Position numbers and translations under genes: made by a program
In this document: positions 15,376 to 21,742 of the stretch, piece by piece
Layout of the letters: the number at the start of each line of letters is the position of its first letter
Numbering within the stretch: the stretch's first letter is position 1
Source: G039029935 sp039029935
GTDB taxonomy: Bacteria > Chloroflexota > Anaerolineae > Caldilineales > Caldilineaceae
Assembly: GCA_039029935.1 (NCBI GenBank)
Contig: JBCCFC010000042.1
Span: forward strand, 1-21,742
Direction: 5' to 3'
DNA length: 21,742 nt
Notes under the pieces: generated by a model
Database searches by the model: none
The model's input: the letters and a program-made list of their open reading frames with translations, nothing else
What the model was told of the DNA's origin: nothing

Positions 15376-16146
15376 ATGCGACGGATAGTTTCTTACAGTC
15401 TGCTCACCATTATATTACTGTTCACGCTTACAGGCTGTGTTGGTCATCGTGGGATGCATCGTCATATGCATCGGTTCATGGAAAAACATGGCGAGATGAT
15501 TCATAAACACATGGAAAAACATCTTGGTATGAAGATGTTTATGCATGAACATGGCATGCACGATGAAGATATGGATCGTGATGGTATGCGCGGCGAGGGT
15601 ATGCGCGGCGAGGGTATGCGCGGCGAGGGTATGCGCGGCGAGGGTATGCGCGGCGAGGGTAGAGACCGTGATGGTATGCGCGGCGAGGGTAGAGACCGTG
15701 ATGGTATGCGCGGCGAAGGTATGCGCGGTGATGGTATGCGTGGCGAAGGCAAAGGTCATGAAGGCCATGATGCTGAAGGCCATGATGCTGAAGGCCATGA
15801 AGGTCACGACGATGATATGCACTCCGATGCAGACCACCACGATGGCGATGCAGATGCCGATGGTGAAGACATGGATGGCGATGGCGAACATACCGACGCC
15901 GATCACCATGCAGGTGATGATGCGGGCGAAGAGGCTGACACCGAAGAGGCTGATGCCGCAGAAGGTGACAGTGCAGAAGGTGACAGTGCAGAAGGTGACA
16001 GTGCAGAAGCTGATGCTGACACCGAGGATGCTGGAGATGCTGACACCGAGGATGCTGGAGATGCTGACACCGAAGATGCTGACGCCACAGAGGGTGAAGG
16101 CGAAGAGGGTGAAGATGAGTCGGGAACTGAGACAGCGTCTGAATAA
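15376..16146 (+). CDS. Low-complexity Met/His-rich and acidic lipoprotein
   Basis: This 256-residue protein has a lipoprotein signal peptide (residues 1-20) ending in the lipobox LTG-C, with C21 the lipidated cysteine. ATG 15376 is chosen over TTG 15370 because GGAGG (15362-15366) is correctly spaced for the ATG. Residues 22-69 are crowded with Met and His (MHRHMHRFMEKHGEM style). Residues 70-144 are fifteen pentads of G-x-x-x-x, mostly GMRGE. Residues 145-256 are Asp/Glu-rich with EGDSA (three copies) and an eight-residue TEDAGDAD repeat, and contain almost no Lys or Arg. Met/His then acidic segments suggest periplasmic or surface metal binding (copper, silver, nickel or zinc), by analogy with SilE/PcoE-type proteins, but no homology is claimed. 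Real translation is supported by the signal peptide and ribosome site. Confidence 0.75.
   Translation: MRRIVSYSLLTIILLFTLTGCVGHRGMHRHMHRFMEKHGEMIHKHMEKHLGMKMFMHEHGMHDEDMDRDGMRGEGMRGEGMRGEGMRGEGMRGEGRDRDGMRGEGRDRDGMRGEGMRGDGMRGEGKGHEGHDAEGHDAEGHEGHDDDMHSDADHHDGDADADGEDMDGDGEHTDADHHAGDDAGEEADTEEADAAEGDSAEGDSAEGDSAEADADTEDAGDADTEDAGDADTEDADATEGEGEEGEDESGTETASE
15583..15807 (+). repeat. 15-bp in-frame tandem repeat, fifteen units
   Basis: Fifteen consecutive 15-bp units start at 15583. The first five are identical (GGTATGCGCGGCGAG). Units 6 and 8 are GGTAGAGACCGTGAT, and the last four diverge toward GGCCATGATGCTGAA. The gradient from identical to diverged copies indicates growth by slippage or unequal crossover at the 5' side. 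The array encodes the GMRGE/GRDRD/GHDAE pentads of the lipoprotein. Confidence 0.95.
15961..16083 (+). repeat. Second in-frame repeat block (15-bp and 24-bp units)
   Basis: Three identical 15-mers GAAGGTGACAGTGCA occupy 15961-16005 (EGDSA). Two identical 24-bp units occupy 16021-16044 and 16045-16068, with a third partial copy from 16069. All are multiples of three and preserve the acidic reading frame of the lipoprotein. Confidence 0.92.
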
Positions 16147-16183
16147 CGTTAGTATGAATTTCAACGATTTGACATAATAATGT

Positions 16184-16255
16184 GGGCATCTGCCCTAATA
16201 GATATACAGCACAGGTTGGCAGATTGTGTATAGACAGACAATTTGTCAGCCTGTG
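16184..16255. repeat. Intergenic hairpins after the lipoprotein gene
   Basis: A small stem GGGCA/TGCCC (16184-16188 with 16191-16195) is followed by an 18-bp imperfect inverted repeat, 16210-16227 with 16238-16255 (15 of 18, all mismatches transitions). The motif CAGGTTGGCA is similar to the CAGGTTGCCA core at 3876-3885. There is no T-tract. The 282-bp gap 16147-16428 otherwise shows no gene. Confidence 0.65.
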
Positions 16256-16428
16256 TACCGCTTATCAGTTTGGATTCCACGCAATTTCCACCAAAGTCTT
16301 CTTTCATTATCCACAACTTTAATTGAATATCGGCTTGGCCGTTTTGGAGAATAGACGAGTTTTGATTATTATTCATAGAGGATTCACGCTTATGTGAAAA
16401 TTGTCTATTTCTTTGAAACAATAACATT

Positions 16429-17850
16429 ATGTATACAAACAAAGCTCATCCTCTTTATAAAGAGTACTTGATGCATGGACTGGTGGCGCGTTGGTCTACC
16501 AGAGCCGATATCAACAATATTGCAGACCTGATGGGGCGTGTTCATCAAGGGTCAGTGGATACACCACGCAATGGCCGTGTCATGGACCAGATTTATCGGC
16601 ATTCACGCAAAGATTTCCCTATTGCAGGGACAGATGTCTTCGCCATTATTGAGGACACAACCAAAGAGGGCAATCCGGTTGTGGCCTGTGCCAATTTATG
16701 GGAACATCAATGGTCCTATGGCGGTATCTCCTTGAGTGTCGGGCAGATCGAAGATGTGGGGACAGATTCGACCTATCGCAATCGAGGGTTAGTGCGCACG
16801 ATCATCGCCATGCTTCATGCACGCAGCGAGGAAAAGAAACATATTCTTCAGGTGATTGGGGGCATCCCTTATTTTTATCGTCAGTTTGGCTATGAATACG
16901 CGCTCGATTTGGGTGGCAGACGAGTCACAACACTTTCCCGTGTACCCACGCTTATTGAGCGGGCTACAGCACAGAACGGCCCGCAGAAAAACACGATAGC
17001 CCTGCGTCCAGCGCGCTCTGAGGACTTGTCGCTGATCCAACAACTCTACGCACAAAAATGTCACGCCAATCTCATTTGGGCCGCACCACATATACCAACA
17101 TGGCAGTATGGCTTTGACGCATGGACAAAGATCGAATCACGCGGGATATCTTCGGTTGAGACCGGGTTAACCTCGCGGCTGTACATGATTACATATCGCG
17201 ATCCGTATCATGGTGATACGAAGACGATTGGATATGTTTCGCTGGCTTCCTTGCGCCGAGGGTCCGATGTCTCGGTGTACGGTCTTGAATTCTTGCCCGA
17301 TATCAATATTCAGGATATGGTTGCCCCCTTGATTGCAGCCCTGCATCAGTATGGGCAAGCGTTACCCACGTCGAAGAGCGGTGTGCCCACATTTGAGGAA
17401 ATTAGCTGGATACTGGGTCGCACCCATCCTTTTTATGATGTGTTGGCGGACGGTCTCGTTTCCTATCAGGAGCCACCCTATGCGTGGTATGTGCGCCTCC
17501 CTGATACCCTCGCCTTCATCAACCACATTGCCTTGATGTTTGAACAGCGCTTGGCCGATTCACCCTTTGCGGGACACACGGGGAGCATCGGTTTCAATCT
17601 CTATCGCGAGAGAATCTATCTGGGGTTTGAACAGGGTCGTCTACTTCATGTTGACGCCAAGAGACCCGCACAAACCAGTACTCTTCTCGAAGTAGGGCTA
17701 CCTCCCTTTGCATTTACCCAGCTACTTTTGGGCTATCGCAGCCTGACACAGTTGCGCACCATCTATCCGGATGTATCCTATCGTGTAGGGGACGAGGTGA
17801 TGATTGATGTACTTTTCCCAGGACAGCCTTCTCATGTCGGCATTCCGTGA
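16429..17850 (+). CDS. Eis-like GNAT family N-acetyltransferase
   Basis: This 473-residue protein resembles the Eis family: an N-terminal GNAT domain, a central GNAT-like region and a C-terminal sterol-carrier-like domain. The acetyl-CoA pyrophosphate loop is R117-NRGLV (YRNRGLVRTII), preceded by the V-x-T-D strand (QIEDVGTD). GGIPYFYRQFGYEYA (144-158) is the typical end of the first GNAT domain. The C-terminal part (about 385-455) has the strand-helix run expected of the SCP2-like module. Eis proteins acetylate amines such as lysine side chains or aminoglycosides. No clear Shine-Dalgarno precedes ATG 16429; ATG 16471 is an alternative. It is isolated, with a decayed gene immediately downstream on the other strand. 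Confidence 0.85.
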   Translation: MYTNKAHPLYKEYLMHGLVARWSTRADINNIADLMGRVHQGSVDTPRNGRVMDQIYRHSRKDFPIAGTDVFAIIEDTTKEGNPVVACANLWEHQWSYGGISLSVGQIEDVGTDSTYRNRGLVRTIIAMLHARSEEKKHILQVIGGIPYFYRQFGYEYALDLGGRRVTTLSRVPTLIERATAQNGPQKNTIALRPARSEDLSLIQQLYAQKCHANLIWAAPHIPTWQYGFDAWTKIESRGISSVETGLTSRLYMITYRDPYHGDTKTIGYVSLASLRRGSDVSVYGLEFLPDINIQDMVAPLIAALHQYGQALPTSKSGVPTFEEISWILGRTHPFYDVLADGLVSYQEPPYAWYVRLPDTLAFINHIALMFEQRLADSPFAGHTGSIGFNLYRERIYLGFEQGRLLHVDAKRPAQTSTLLEVGLPPFAFTQLLLGYRSLTQLRTIYPDVSYRVGDEVMIDVLFPGQPSHVGIP

Positions 17851-17873
17851 AAAAGTCCGTACAACACGCTCGG

Positions 17874-18089
17874 TCAATGTCCCCTATCCGACGGTTCAGC
17901 AGTACGAGCCGTACGCTTAATATTTGTACGAATAATCAGTGGATAAACACAAGTTACACCCACGCCTTCGGATCGCAACCCCTGTCGCAGACTTTCGCCC
18001 AGACCACGGACAGCATGTTTGGTCAACGCATAGGTCAAACGCAAGGGTGGGGCGAGTATGTTCGCCGCGCTGGGCGCAAAAGTTTTCAA
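17874..18089 (-). pseudogene. Remnant of a short-chain dehydrogenase/reductase (SDR)
   Basis: The minus-strand frame reads PPLRLTYALTKHAVRGLGES and on to GVGVTCVYPLIIRTNI. This is the catalytic core of a classical SDR: YxxxK (YALTK) followed by HAVRGL and the VTCVHPG-TNI region. Only about 70 of the usual 250-300 residues remain. The Rossmann nucleotide-binding half (TGxxxGIG) and the catalytic serine strand are absent, and the usual PG after the VTCV strand has become PL. The frame ends at a stop at 17874-17876, shortly after the TNI motif. It lies directly after the Eis-like gene stop (17850). I read it as a truncated, decaying gene rather than an expressed small protein. Confidence 0.7.
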
Positions 18090-18180
18090 ATAAAGATAGG
18101 CTCTTTGCCCTTGTAGAGCATAAATTTCTGGAGAACATCTGTCAAATGCCTATACTCTATTCTGCCCCGTTATGGAATGG

Positions 18181-18255
18181 CAATTAAATAACTTACCCGT
18201 TTGGATGAGGGCCGCACGGGGCGTCCTCACTGAACGTGTGTAAGTTAAATAATTG
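18181..18255. repeat. 75-bp palindromic element
   Basis: CAATTAAATAACTTAC (18181-18196) is matched at 14 of 16 positions by the inverse of 18240-18255. Inside, GGATGAGG and CCTCACT-type sequence gives a second partial stem around a GC-rich centre. The element lies upstream of the desaturase promoter. It resembles a very small MITE. Confidence 0.65.
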
Positions 18256-18313
18256 CTATTCCTATGTACCGTTGGCAAGTACTGCTGATGATGGTGCAGC
18301 AAAATTCAAGTGT

Positions 18314-18342
18314 TTGACTTTTTCACGCTGCGGTGCTAGATT
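18314..18342 (+). promoter_or_regulatory. Candidate sigma70-type promoter of the desaturase gene
   Basis: TTGACT (18314-18319) and TAGATT (18337-18342) are separated by 17 bp, matching consensus at 5 of 6 and 4 of 6 positions. A transcript would start about 55 bases upstream of ATG 18404, which fits that start and argues against the longer frame from 18236. Confidence 0.4.
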
Positions 18343-18403
18343 AAGCCTTCGTATTTTGATGGTCCAATTCAGCAACAAGATAGTACCAATAGAAGGATAT
18401 AGC

Positions 18404-19573
18404 ATGAATACAGCAGAAAGGCTTGGCAACCAGACCACTGACAACCAGACCACTGACAACCAGACCACTGACAACCAGACATACCAAAAGAACACAAAAA
18501 TTCGCTGGTATCGCTGCAAGATTGACCCCGCCGTGATGAAGGAATTGACCAGACGGAGCGACTGGCATGGGTGGCGTCAATCGCTGGGGCATCTGGGGCT
18601 TTGTGTGGCGACGGGCACAACGGCCTACATGATTTTTCTGCAAATGAATAGCAGCAATTGGTATTGGTGGCTACTGCCCCTGTACATGGCATTATTTGCA
18701 CATGGCACAGTTTGCACCTTTTTGGGCGGCACAGCCTGTCATGAACTCATGCACCGCACACCCTTCAAAACAAAGCGATTGAATGATTTCTTCCTGCGCA
18801 TCTTTGCCTTTTTTGGCTGGTGGGATCACGTCTGGTTTCGCCCCAGCCACATTCGGCATCATCAGGTCACGGTGCATGGCGACTATGATGGCGAAGTCGT
18901 TCTCCCCGCCAAGTTGGGGATGGAGGAGTGGCGTTTCTGGCTGCGCATCTTTGCGTGGGACCCGGTGGCGACATGGGATATGGTAAAGCTCTATGCCAAA
19001 CGTGCCTTTGGCACGATGGACAACGATTGGTATGAATTTGTGATGCCGGAGAGCAACCGCAAGCTGCGCAACGAACACCGCAATTGGGCACGATTTGCGC
19101 TCTTTGGTCATGCCGCCTTGGCGGTATTGTTCATCGCCACAGGCCATTGGTTTCTGATTGTCATCGTCAATGGCCGCTTCTACTGCAACTGGCTAGGATT
19201 GCTCTGTGGTGTGCCACAACACTTTGGCCTCTCACCCGATACACCAGACTTTCGGCTCTGTTGTCGCACCTATACCAGTTCGTGGCTACCATCCTTCCTC
19301 TACTGGAATATGCAGTATCACATCGAACATCACATGTTTCCAGCCGTCCCCTTCTTCAATCTGCCCAAACTGCGTGCGGCCATAGAACATGATCTGCCAC
19401 CTGCGAAAGGCATGTGGGCGACGTGGCAGGAGATACTGGAGATTCGTCGTAAACAGCTTGATGACCCAGCGTATGTATTTGTGCCAGAGTTACCCAATCC
19501 TATTGAGGAACGGCGTGGGACGCGTACCGAAGATGGGGTGCTGGAATCGGAGGCTGCACTTGCGTTTGCATAA
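18404..19573 (+). CDS. Membrane fatty acid desaturase
   Basis: This 389-residue integral membrane di-iron enzyme has the three histidine boxes of the fatty acid desaturase superfamily: HELMH (113-117), HIRHH (149-153) and HIEHH (306-310), plus an extra H273 (PQHFGL) that often adds an iron ligand. Hydrophobic segments lie near 62-80, 88-108, 126-141 and 232-256. Known relatives insert a double bond or hydroxylate long acyl chains using O2 and a ferredoxin-type donor. ATG 18404 is chosen over GTG 18236 because AGAAGGA (18391-18397) lies six bases before it and a candidate promoter lies between the two. Residues 9-26 consist of an NQTTD repeat absent from the conserved core. It stands alone; regiospecificity is unknown. 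Confidence 0.88.
   Translation: MNTAERLGNQTTDNQTTDNQTTDNQTYQKNTKIRWYRCKIDPAVMKELTRRSDWHGWRQSLGHLGLCVATGTTAYMIFLQMNSSNWYWWLLPLYMALFAHGTVCTFLGGTACHELMHRTPFKTKRLNDFFLRIFAFFGWWDHVWFRPSHIRHHQVTVHGDYDGEVVLPAKLGMEEWRFWLRIFAWDPVATWDMVKLYAKRAFGTMDNDWYEFVMPESNRKLRNEHRNWARFALFGHAALAVLFIATGHWFLIVIVNGRFYCNWLGLLCGVPQHFGLSPDTPDFRLCCRTYTSSWLPSFLYWNMQYHIEHHMFPAVPFFNLPKLRAAIEHDLPPAKGMWATWQEILEIRRKQLDDPAYVFVPELPNPIEERRGTRTEDGVLESEAALAFA
18428..18480 (+). repeat. 15-bp in-frame tandem repeat in desaturase N-terminus
   Basis: Three identical units AACCAGACCACTGAC (18428-18442, 18443-18457, 18458-18472) and a partial fourth encode NQTTD pentads before the first conserved residues of the desaturase. Identity of the copies implies recent slippage. 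Confidence 0.95.
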
Positions 19574-19580
19574 GAGTAGA

Positions 19581-19990
19581 TTGAATCTGGACATTTTCTT
19601 CCGCCGGACTCGCCGCCCAAGAACCATGAAAGCTGCGGCATTTGGCATAGACCGTCAGACCGTAGTCTTCCTCCAGCAAGACATCAATGTCGCGAATGGC
19701 CCCACATCGCCGGGTCCACAGCGGTCCATGGCGATATATTCTGGTACATTCAGACCTGTCGACGTTTCTGGCAGCAGATCGGGACGGAGGGGCAGGAATC
19801 TGAGCGTTCTGGCCCTAGCCGCAAACCGACCGCCCGGCGTGAGACGGTTTATCCCCTCATAGACAGTCAAGTCCGATCCAAAATGGCGGACAGCACCATA
19901 CACTGTTACTGTTGGAATGGTCTTGAAACCATCCAGAATTTCCTATGATACCTCAACGGGTGTCATATCGAACGTTCTTATGTCAGCTAT
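19581..19990 (-). pseudogene. Decayed RraA-family gene (aldolase/RNase-regulator fold)
   Basis: The minus strand encodes pieces of an RraA-like protein: PTVTVYGAVRHFGSDL, YEGINRLTPGGRFAARARTL and EYIAMDRCGPGDV, then in another frame AIRDIDVLLEEDYGLTVYAK and FHGSWAASPAEENVQIQ. Four lesions are visible. The start codon has become ATA (19988-19990), still preceded nine bases away by AAAAGGAG (20000-20007). An amber TAG lies 15 codons on (19943-19945). An internal deletion with frameshift near 19703-19708 removes the segment between GPGDV and GAIRD. The C-terminus is missing, cut next to the desaturase stop. RraA-fold proteins include hydroxy-methyl-oxoglutarate aldolases. It lies downstream of, and on the same strand as, the TIM-barrel gene, suggesting a former operon partner. 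Confidence 0.82.
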
Positions 19991-20051
19991 GTGGTTATTC
20001 TCCTTTTGGTTAAATCTATGTTTCCGACCCTATGTAAAATCAAGAGAGTCT

Positions 20052-20069
20052 TTCGATATATTCGATATA
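20052..20069. repeat. 9-bp tandem duplication
   Basis: TTCGATATA occurs twice in a row (20052-20060, 20061-20069) in the gap between the decayed RraA-family gene and the TIM-barrel gene. No functional role is evident. Confidence 0.7.
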
Positions 20070-20124
20070 AGTGATGTCTTGAGGTCTCCTAGATTGGTCC
20101 CTGTCTCGAAACGAGTTTTCATCG

Positions 20125-20985
20125 CTATGCACCTCGTCTTAGGAATTGGACATCCACTTTCGCGGCAAGTTCATGTAACCGACCAAAATTCACAAGATAG
20201 TCAGCCTCCCCAGGCAGGTGTTCACAAAAACAGGGTGTATCATCCGGCAACTGGCTAATCCGCCGCAGATAGGTCTCATAATCCATCACCCCATCCCCAA
20301 TCAGCACTTCATCCAGCTTGAGAAACATATGACGATAGTCGCAGTTGATGTCCTTCAAATGAACGCTTGCCACGACATCGGCCAGAAGGTCAAACGTGCG
20401 GTTAATCAGATCAGTTGTGTTGAAGTAGCTCTCTTGCGTCACCATGTTCATCTGGTCGAGATGTACACCCAAGGCGGGGTGGTCAACGCTGTCGATAAAT
20501 GCCCGAATGACCTCTGGTTGGTAGAAGAATGAGTTGTGCCAAGGCTCGATGACATAGCGTGTCGTTTGCAGGTCCAGCCCATCGAGGATACGCAGCACGA
20601 TCTCACGGAATTCTGCCCGACACTCGTCGGTGTACATATAGGCGTGTGGGGCAATGGATACATCTGATGGATGCTTTGTGCCAATCAACGTCACGACACA
20701 ATGACATCCGGCGAGGTCTGCTTTGCACAGTAATGTGCGTACATTTTCGATACGCTGTTGTCGAAGCTCATCATCTTCGGTCATCAAATTCTGCCACATA
20801 CCGATCTCACCGATGACGATGCCATAAGTACGAGCGGCCTCGCCAAACGCCACGCATTCATCGTCGCTCATCTCAATCAGCCGAGGTGGTGCGGGTATGG
20901 CTGACAATCCATACGCATCCAACTGAGGGCATAGGGATTCGAGTTGTTCGATAGTATTGGCTGTATAGTAGCCACCAAGCCTCAT
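20125..20985 (-). CDS. Sugar phosphate isomerase/epimerase-like TIM-barrel protein
   Basis: This 286-residue protein fits the xylose isomerase-like (AP_endonuc_2) TIM barrel. Likely divalent metal ligands sit at the ends of strands: E147 (VIEPWHNSFF), D177 (GVHLDQMN), H209 (SVHLKD) and E255 (CEHLPG). Length is normal and there is no signal peptide. Family members isomerise or epimerise keto-sugars and inositol derivatives. The Shine-Dalgarno AAGGAGAG lies just before ATG. Its ATG overlaps the stop of the upstream GNAT gene by 4 bp (ATGA), so the two are translationally coupled. Downstream on the same strand is a dead RraA-family gene, and a PhyH-type gene diverges upstream. The substrate is unknown. 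Confidence 0.85.
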   Translation of the reverse strand: MRLGGYYTANTIEQLESLCPQLDAYGLSAIPAPPRLIEMSDDECVAFGEAARTYGIVIGEIGMWQNLMTEDDELRQQRIENVRTLLCKADLAGCHCVVTLIGTKHPSDVSIAPHAYMYTDECRAEFREIVLRILDGLDLQTTRYVIEPWHNSFFYQPEVIRAFIDSVDHPALGVHLDQMNMVTQESYFNTTDLINRTFDLLADVVASVHLKDINCDYRHMFLKLDEVLIGDGVMDYETYLRRISQLPDDTPCFCEHLPGEADYLVNFGRLHELAAKVDVQFLRRGA

Positions 20986-21428
20986 GGTTCTCTCCTTGCT
21001 TCTTGACGAGACAGCCGCAACCGGACCATCATTTCACCTGTCTCTTCATCGCGATGTGTTTTGAGCGGCACAAAGCCGTACTTCGCATAAAAGGCGCGGC
21101 CTTGCTGGTTGGCTTCAAAGACATCCAATTCCAAAGTTGTGTGGACATTACTCGCTTGGTCCATCAAGGCTCTGCCGATGCCTTGGCGTTGCCACGCCGG
21201 ATGCACAAACAGACCGCCCACTTCATTTTCCACCATCGAAATGAAGCCCACAACCTGCCCTTCTGCTTCATAGACCCACGTTTGTGAATGGGGCAAGAAG
21301 CGTGTGCGCAGGTTGTGATTCTCTTCTGCAAAAAATTGCTCAGACAGAAAAGGATGTGCGATCAGGGAGGCTTGATGCCATGCCTCAATGACGGCTTCTA
21401 TATCTTGTTCTTGGTAGCGTCGTATCAT
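20982..21428 (-). CDS. GNAT family N-acetyltransferase (YjaB-like)
   Basis: This 148-residue single-domain GNAT has the acetyl-CoA loop QRQGIG (80-85) after VGGLFVHPAW and the closing FYAKYGF (113-119). It resembles the YjaB group (IRRYQEQD start, AHPFLS near 24-29, late ETGEMMVRLRL strand). I start at ATG 21428, where a Shine-Dalgarno region AAGGAGAAAGGG precedes and the domain begins at once. The longer frame from 21512 adds 28 unconserved residues without a ribosome site. It overlaps the TIM-barrel gene by 4 bp and is probably co-transcribed. The acceptor (amine, amino acid or peptide) cannot be told. Confidence 0.85.
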   Translation of the reverse strand: MIRRYQEQDIEAVIEAWHQASLIAHPFLSEQFFAEENHNLRTRFLPHSQTWVYEAEGQVVGFISMVENEVGGLFVHPAWQRQGIGRALMDQASNVHTTLELDVFEANQQGRAFYAKYGFVPLKTHRDEETGEMMVRLRLSRQEARREP

Positions 21429-21496
21429 AAAAATTCTATCCCTTTCTCCTTCATCGTTATCAAGCAACGCAGGATTGATGTCCTCTGTGGCGTTGG

Positions 21497-21525
21497 TTGA
21501 GTATCTGCTCATTCTACGGTATGAT
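21497..21525 (+). promoter_or_regulatory. Candidate sigma70-type promoter of the PhyH-like gene
   Basis: TTGAGT (21497-21502) and TATGAT (21520-21525) are 17 bp apart, matching consensus at 4 of 6 and 5 of 6 positions. It points toward the PhyH-type gene with a leader of about 60 bases. It overlaps the long (rejected) N-terminal extension of the GNAT frame, which further supports the shorter GNAT start. Confidence 0.45.
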
Positions 21526-21592
21526 ACTGAAATCGACTATAGCTGTCAATGTGAAGACAAAAGTTCGAGAATTGAAGGAGTTAAAACCAAGT

Positions 21593-21742
21593 ATGAATAT
21601 GTCAATATCACCGACCTTTTCAGGTCAACCAATGGATAGTTCGCCACAGGCGTTTGGCGCATTACGCGCATCAAACGATGTGCTAGCGGATGTCCCAGCA
21701 TTGCATCGCCGTTTTGACGAGGATGGGTATCTTTATCTCCCC
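21593..21742 (+). CDS. Phytanoyl-CoA dioxygenase (PhyH) family protein, 5' part only
   Basis: The open frame from ATG 21593 continues past the end of the window (50 residues visible). The last residues, LHRRFDEDGYLYLP, are the typical N-terminal motif of PhyH-type Fe(II)/2-oxoglutarate dioxygenases; the iron-binding HxD...H lies outside the window. AAGGAG (21575-21580) lies twelve bases before ATG, a little far; ATG 21599 would be farther still. It diverges from the GNAT/TIM-barrel pair. PhyH-like enzymes hydroxylate many small molecules, so no substrate is proposed. The assignment rests on a short stretch. Confidence 0.65.
   Translation, partial: MNMSISPTFSGQPMDSSPQAFGALRASNDVLADVPALHRRFDEDGYLYLP

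Noticed and set aside
15415..16189. Long open frames antisense to, and in another phase of, the repeat lipoprotein (up to about 249 codons).
   Set aside because: They arise from repeat units that are multiples of three. They lack a signal peptide, a ribosome site and plausible composition, unlike the plus-strand frame from 15376.
18236..18403. N-terminal extension of the desaturase from GTG 18236.
   Set aside because: It starts within a palindromic element, crosses a good candidate promoter and lacks a ribosome site, whereas ATG 18404 has one.
19330..19641. Minus-strand frame of about 103 codons over the desaturase 3' end.
   Set aside because: It is antisense to conserved desaturase coding sequence and only partly overlaps the decayed RraA-family gene in a different frame.
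20030..20122. A 30-codon minus-strand frame (MKTRFETGTN...) two bases after the TIM-barrel stop.
   Set aside because: It is very short and shows no recognisable features. It contains a 9-bp duplication and probably reflects chance despite a GAGGTG upstream.

Overview
The window reads as bacterial chromosome with a roughly balanced base composition and compact genes, most with good Shine-Dalgarno sequences, separated by repeat-rich gaps. The gene mix (Gfo/Idh/MocA oxidoreductase, PhyH-type dioxygenase, xylose-isomerase-like TIM barrel, an RraA remnant, a type I sulfatase beside a ceramidase-fold protein, an AAA-ATPase-like/PD-(D/E)XK protein, an Eis-like acetyltransferase) recalls environmental Chloroflexota (Caldilineales/Anaerolineae type) or Poribacteria genomes. 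That placement is inference from gene content; there is no rRNA or other marker gene, and I see no tRNA, CRISPR array, transposase or phage gene.

Layout. 1-1213: two tandem SRPBCC (START-fold) genes, the second membrane anchored. 1238-1325: a perfect 41-bp palindrome between converging genes. 1341-2414 (-): Gfo/Idh/MocA dehydrogenase. 2415-2868: a 454-bp gap holding a large nested palindrome and a 12-bp tandem repeat. 2869-5893 (+): three tandem zinc-independent MDR oxidoreductases. 5926-10153 (-): a hydantoinase/carbamoylase-family amidohydrolase, a GH32 glycosidase and a PLP aminotransferase, separated by repeat-filled gaps. 10502-12073 (-): AAA-ATPase-like/PD-(D/E)XK protein with palindromes on its 3' side. 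12174-15107 (+): sulfatase and ceramidase-like hydrolase, probably one operon. 15376-16146 (+): a low-complexity lipoprotein rich in Met/His and then Asp/Glu. 16429-17850 (+): Eis-like GNAT. 17874-18089 (-): remnant of a short-chain dehydrogenase. 18404-19573 (+): membrane fatty acid desaturase. 19581-19990 (-): a dead RraA-family gene with several independent lesions. 20125-21428 (-): TIM-barrel protein and GNAT, overlapping by 4 bp. 21593 to the end (+): start of a PhyH-type dioxygenase.

How the genes work together. The content is catabolic and accessory: sugar or polyol oxidation (Gfo/Idh, TIM barrel), fructan/sucrose hydrolysis (GH32), N-carbamoyl or ureide hydrolysis, sulfate-ester and amide-lipid hydrolysis (sulfatase plus ceramidase fold), redox enzymes (three MDRs), and lipid modification (desaturase). 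No single dedicated pathway is evident.

The most striking feature is what lies between the genes. Nearly every sizeable intergenic region carries its own, different palindromic element, and many gene leaders carry short tandem repeats of 8-18 bp. Two tandem repeats duplicate the stop-codon region of the preceding gene, and two proteins carry in-frame repeat expansions. With two decaying pseudogenes, this points to a genome shaped by small non-autonomous palindromic elements and replication slippage.
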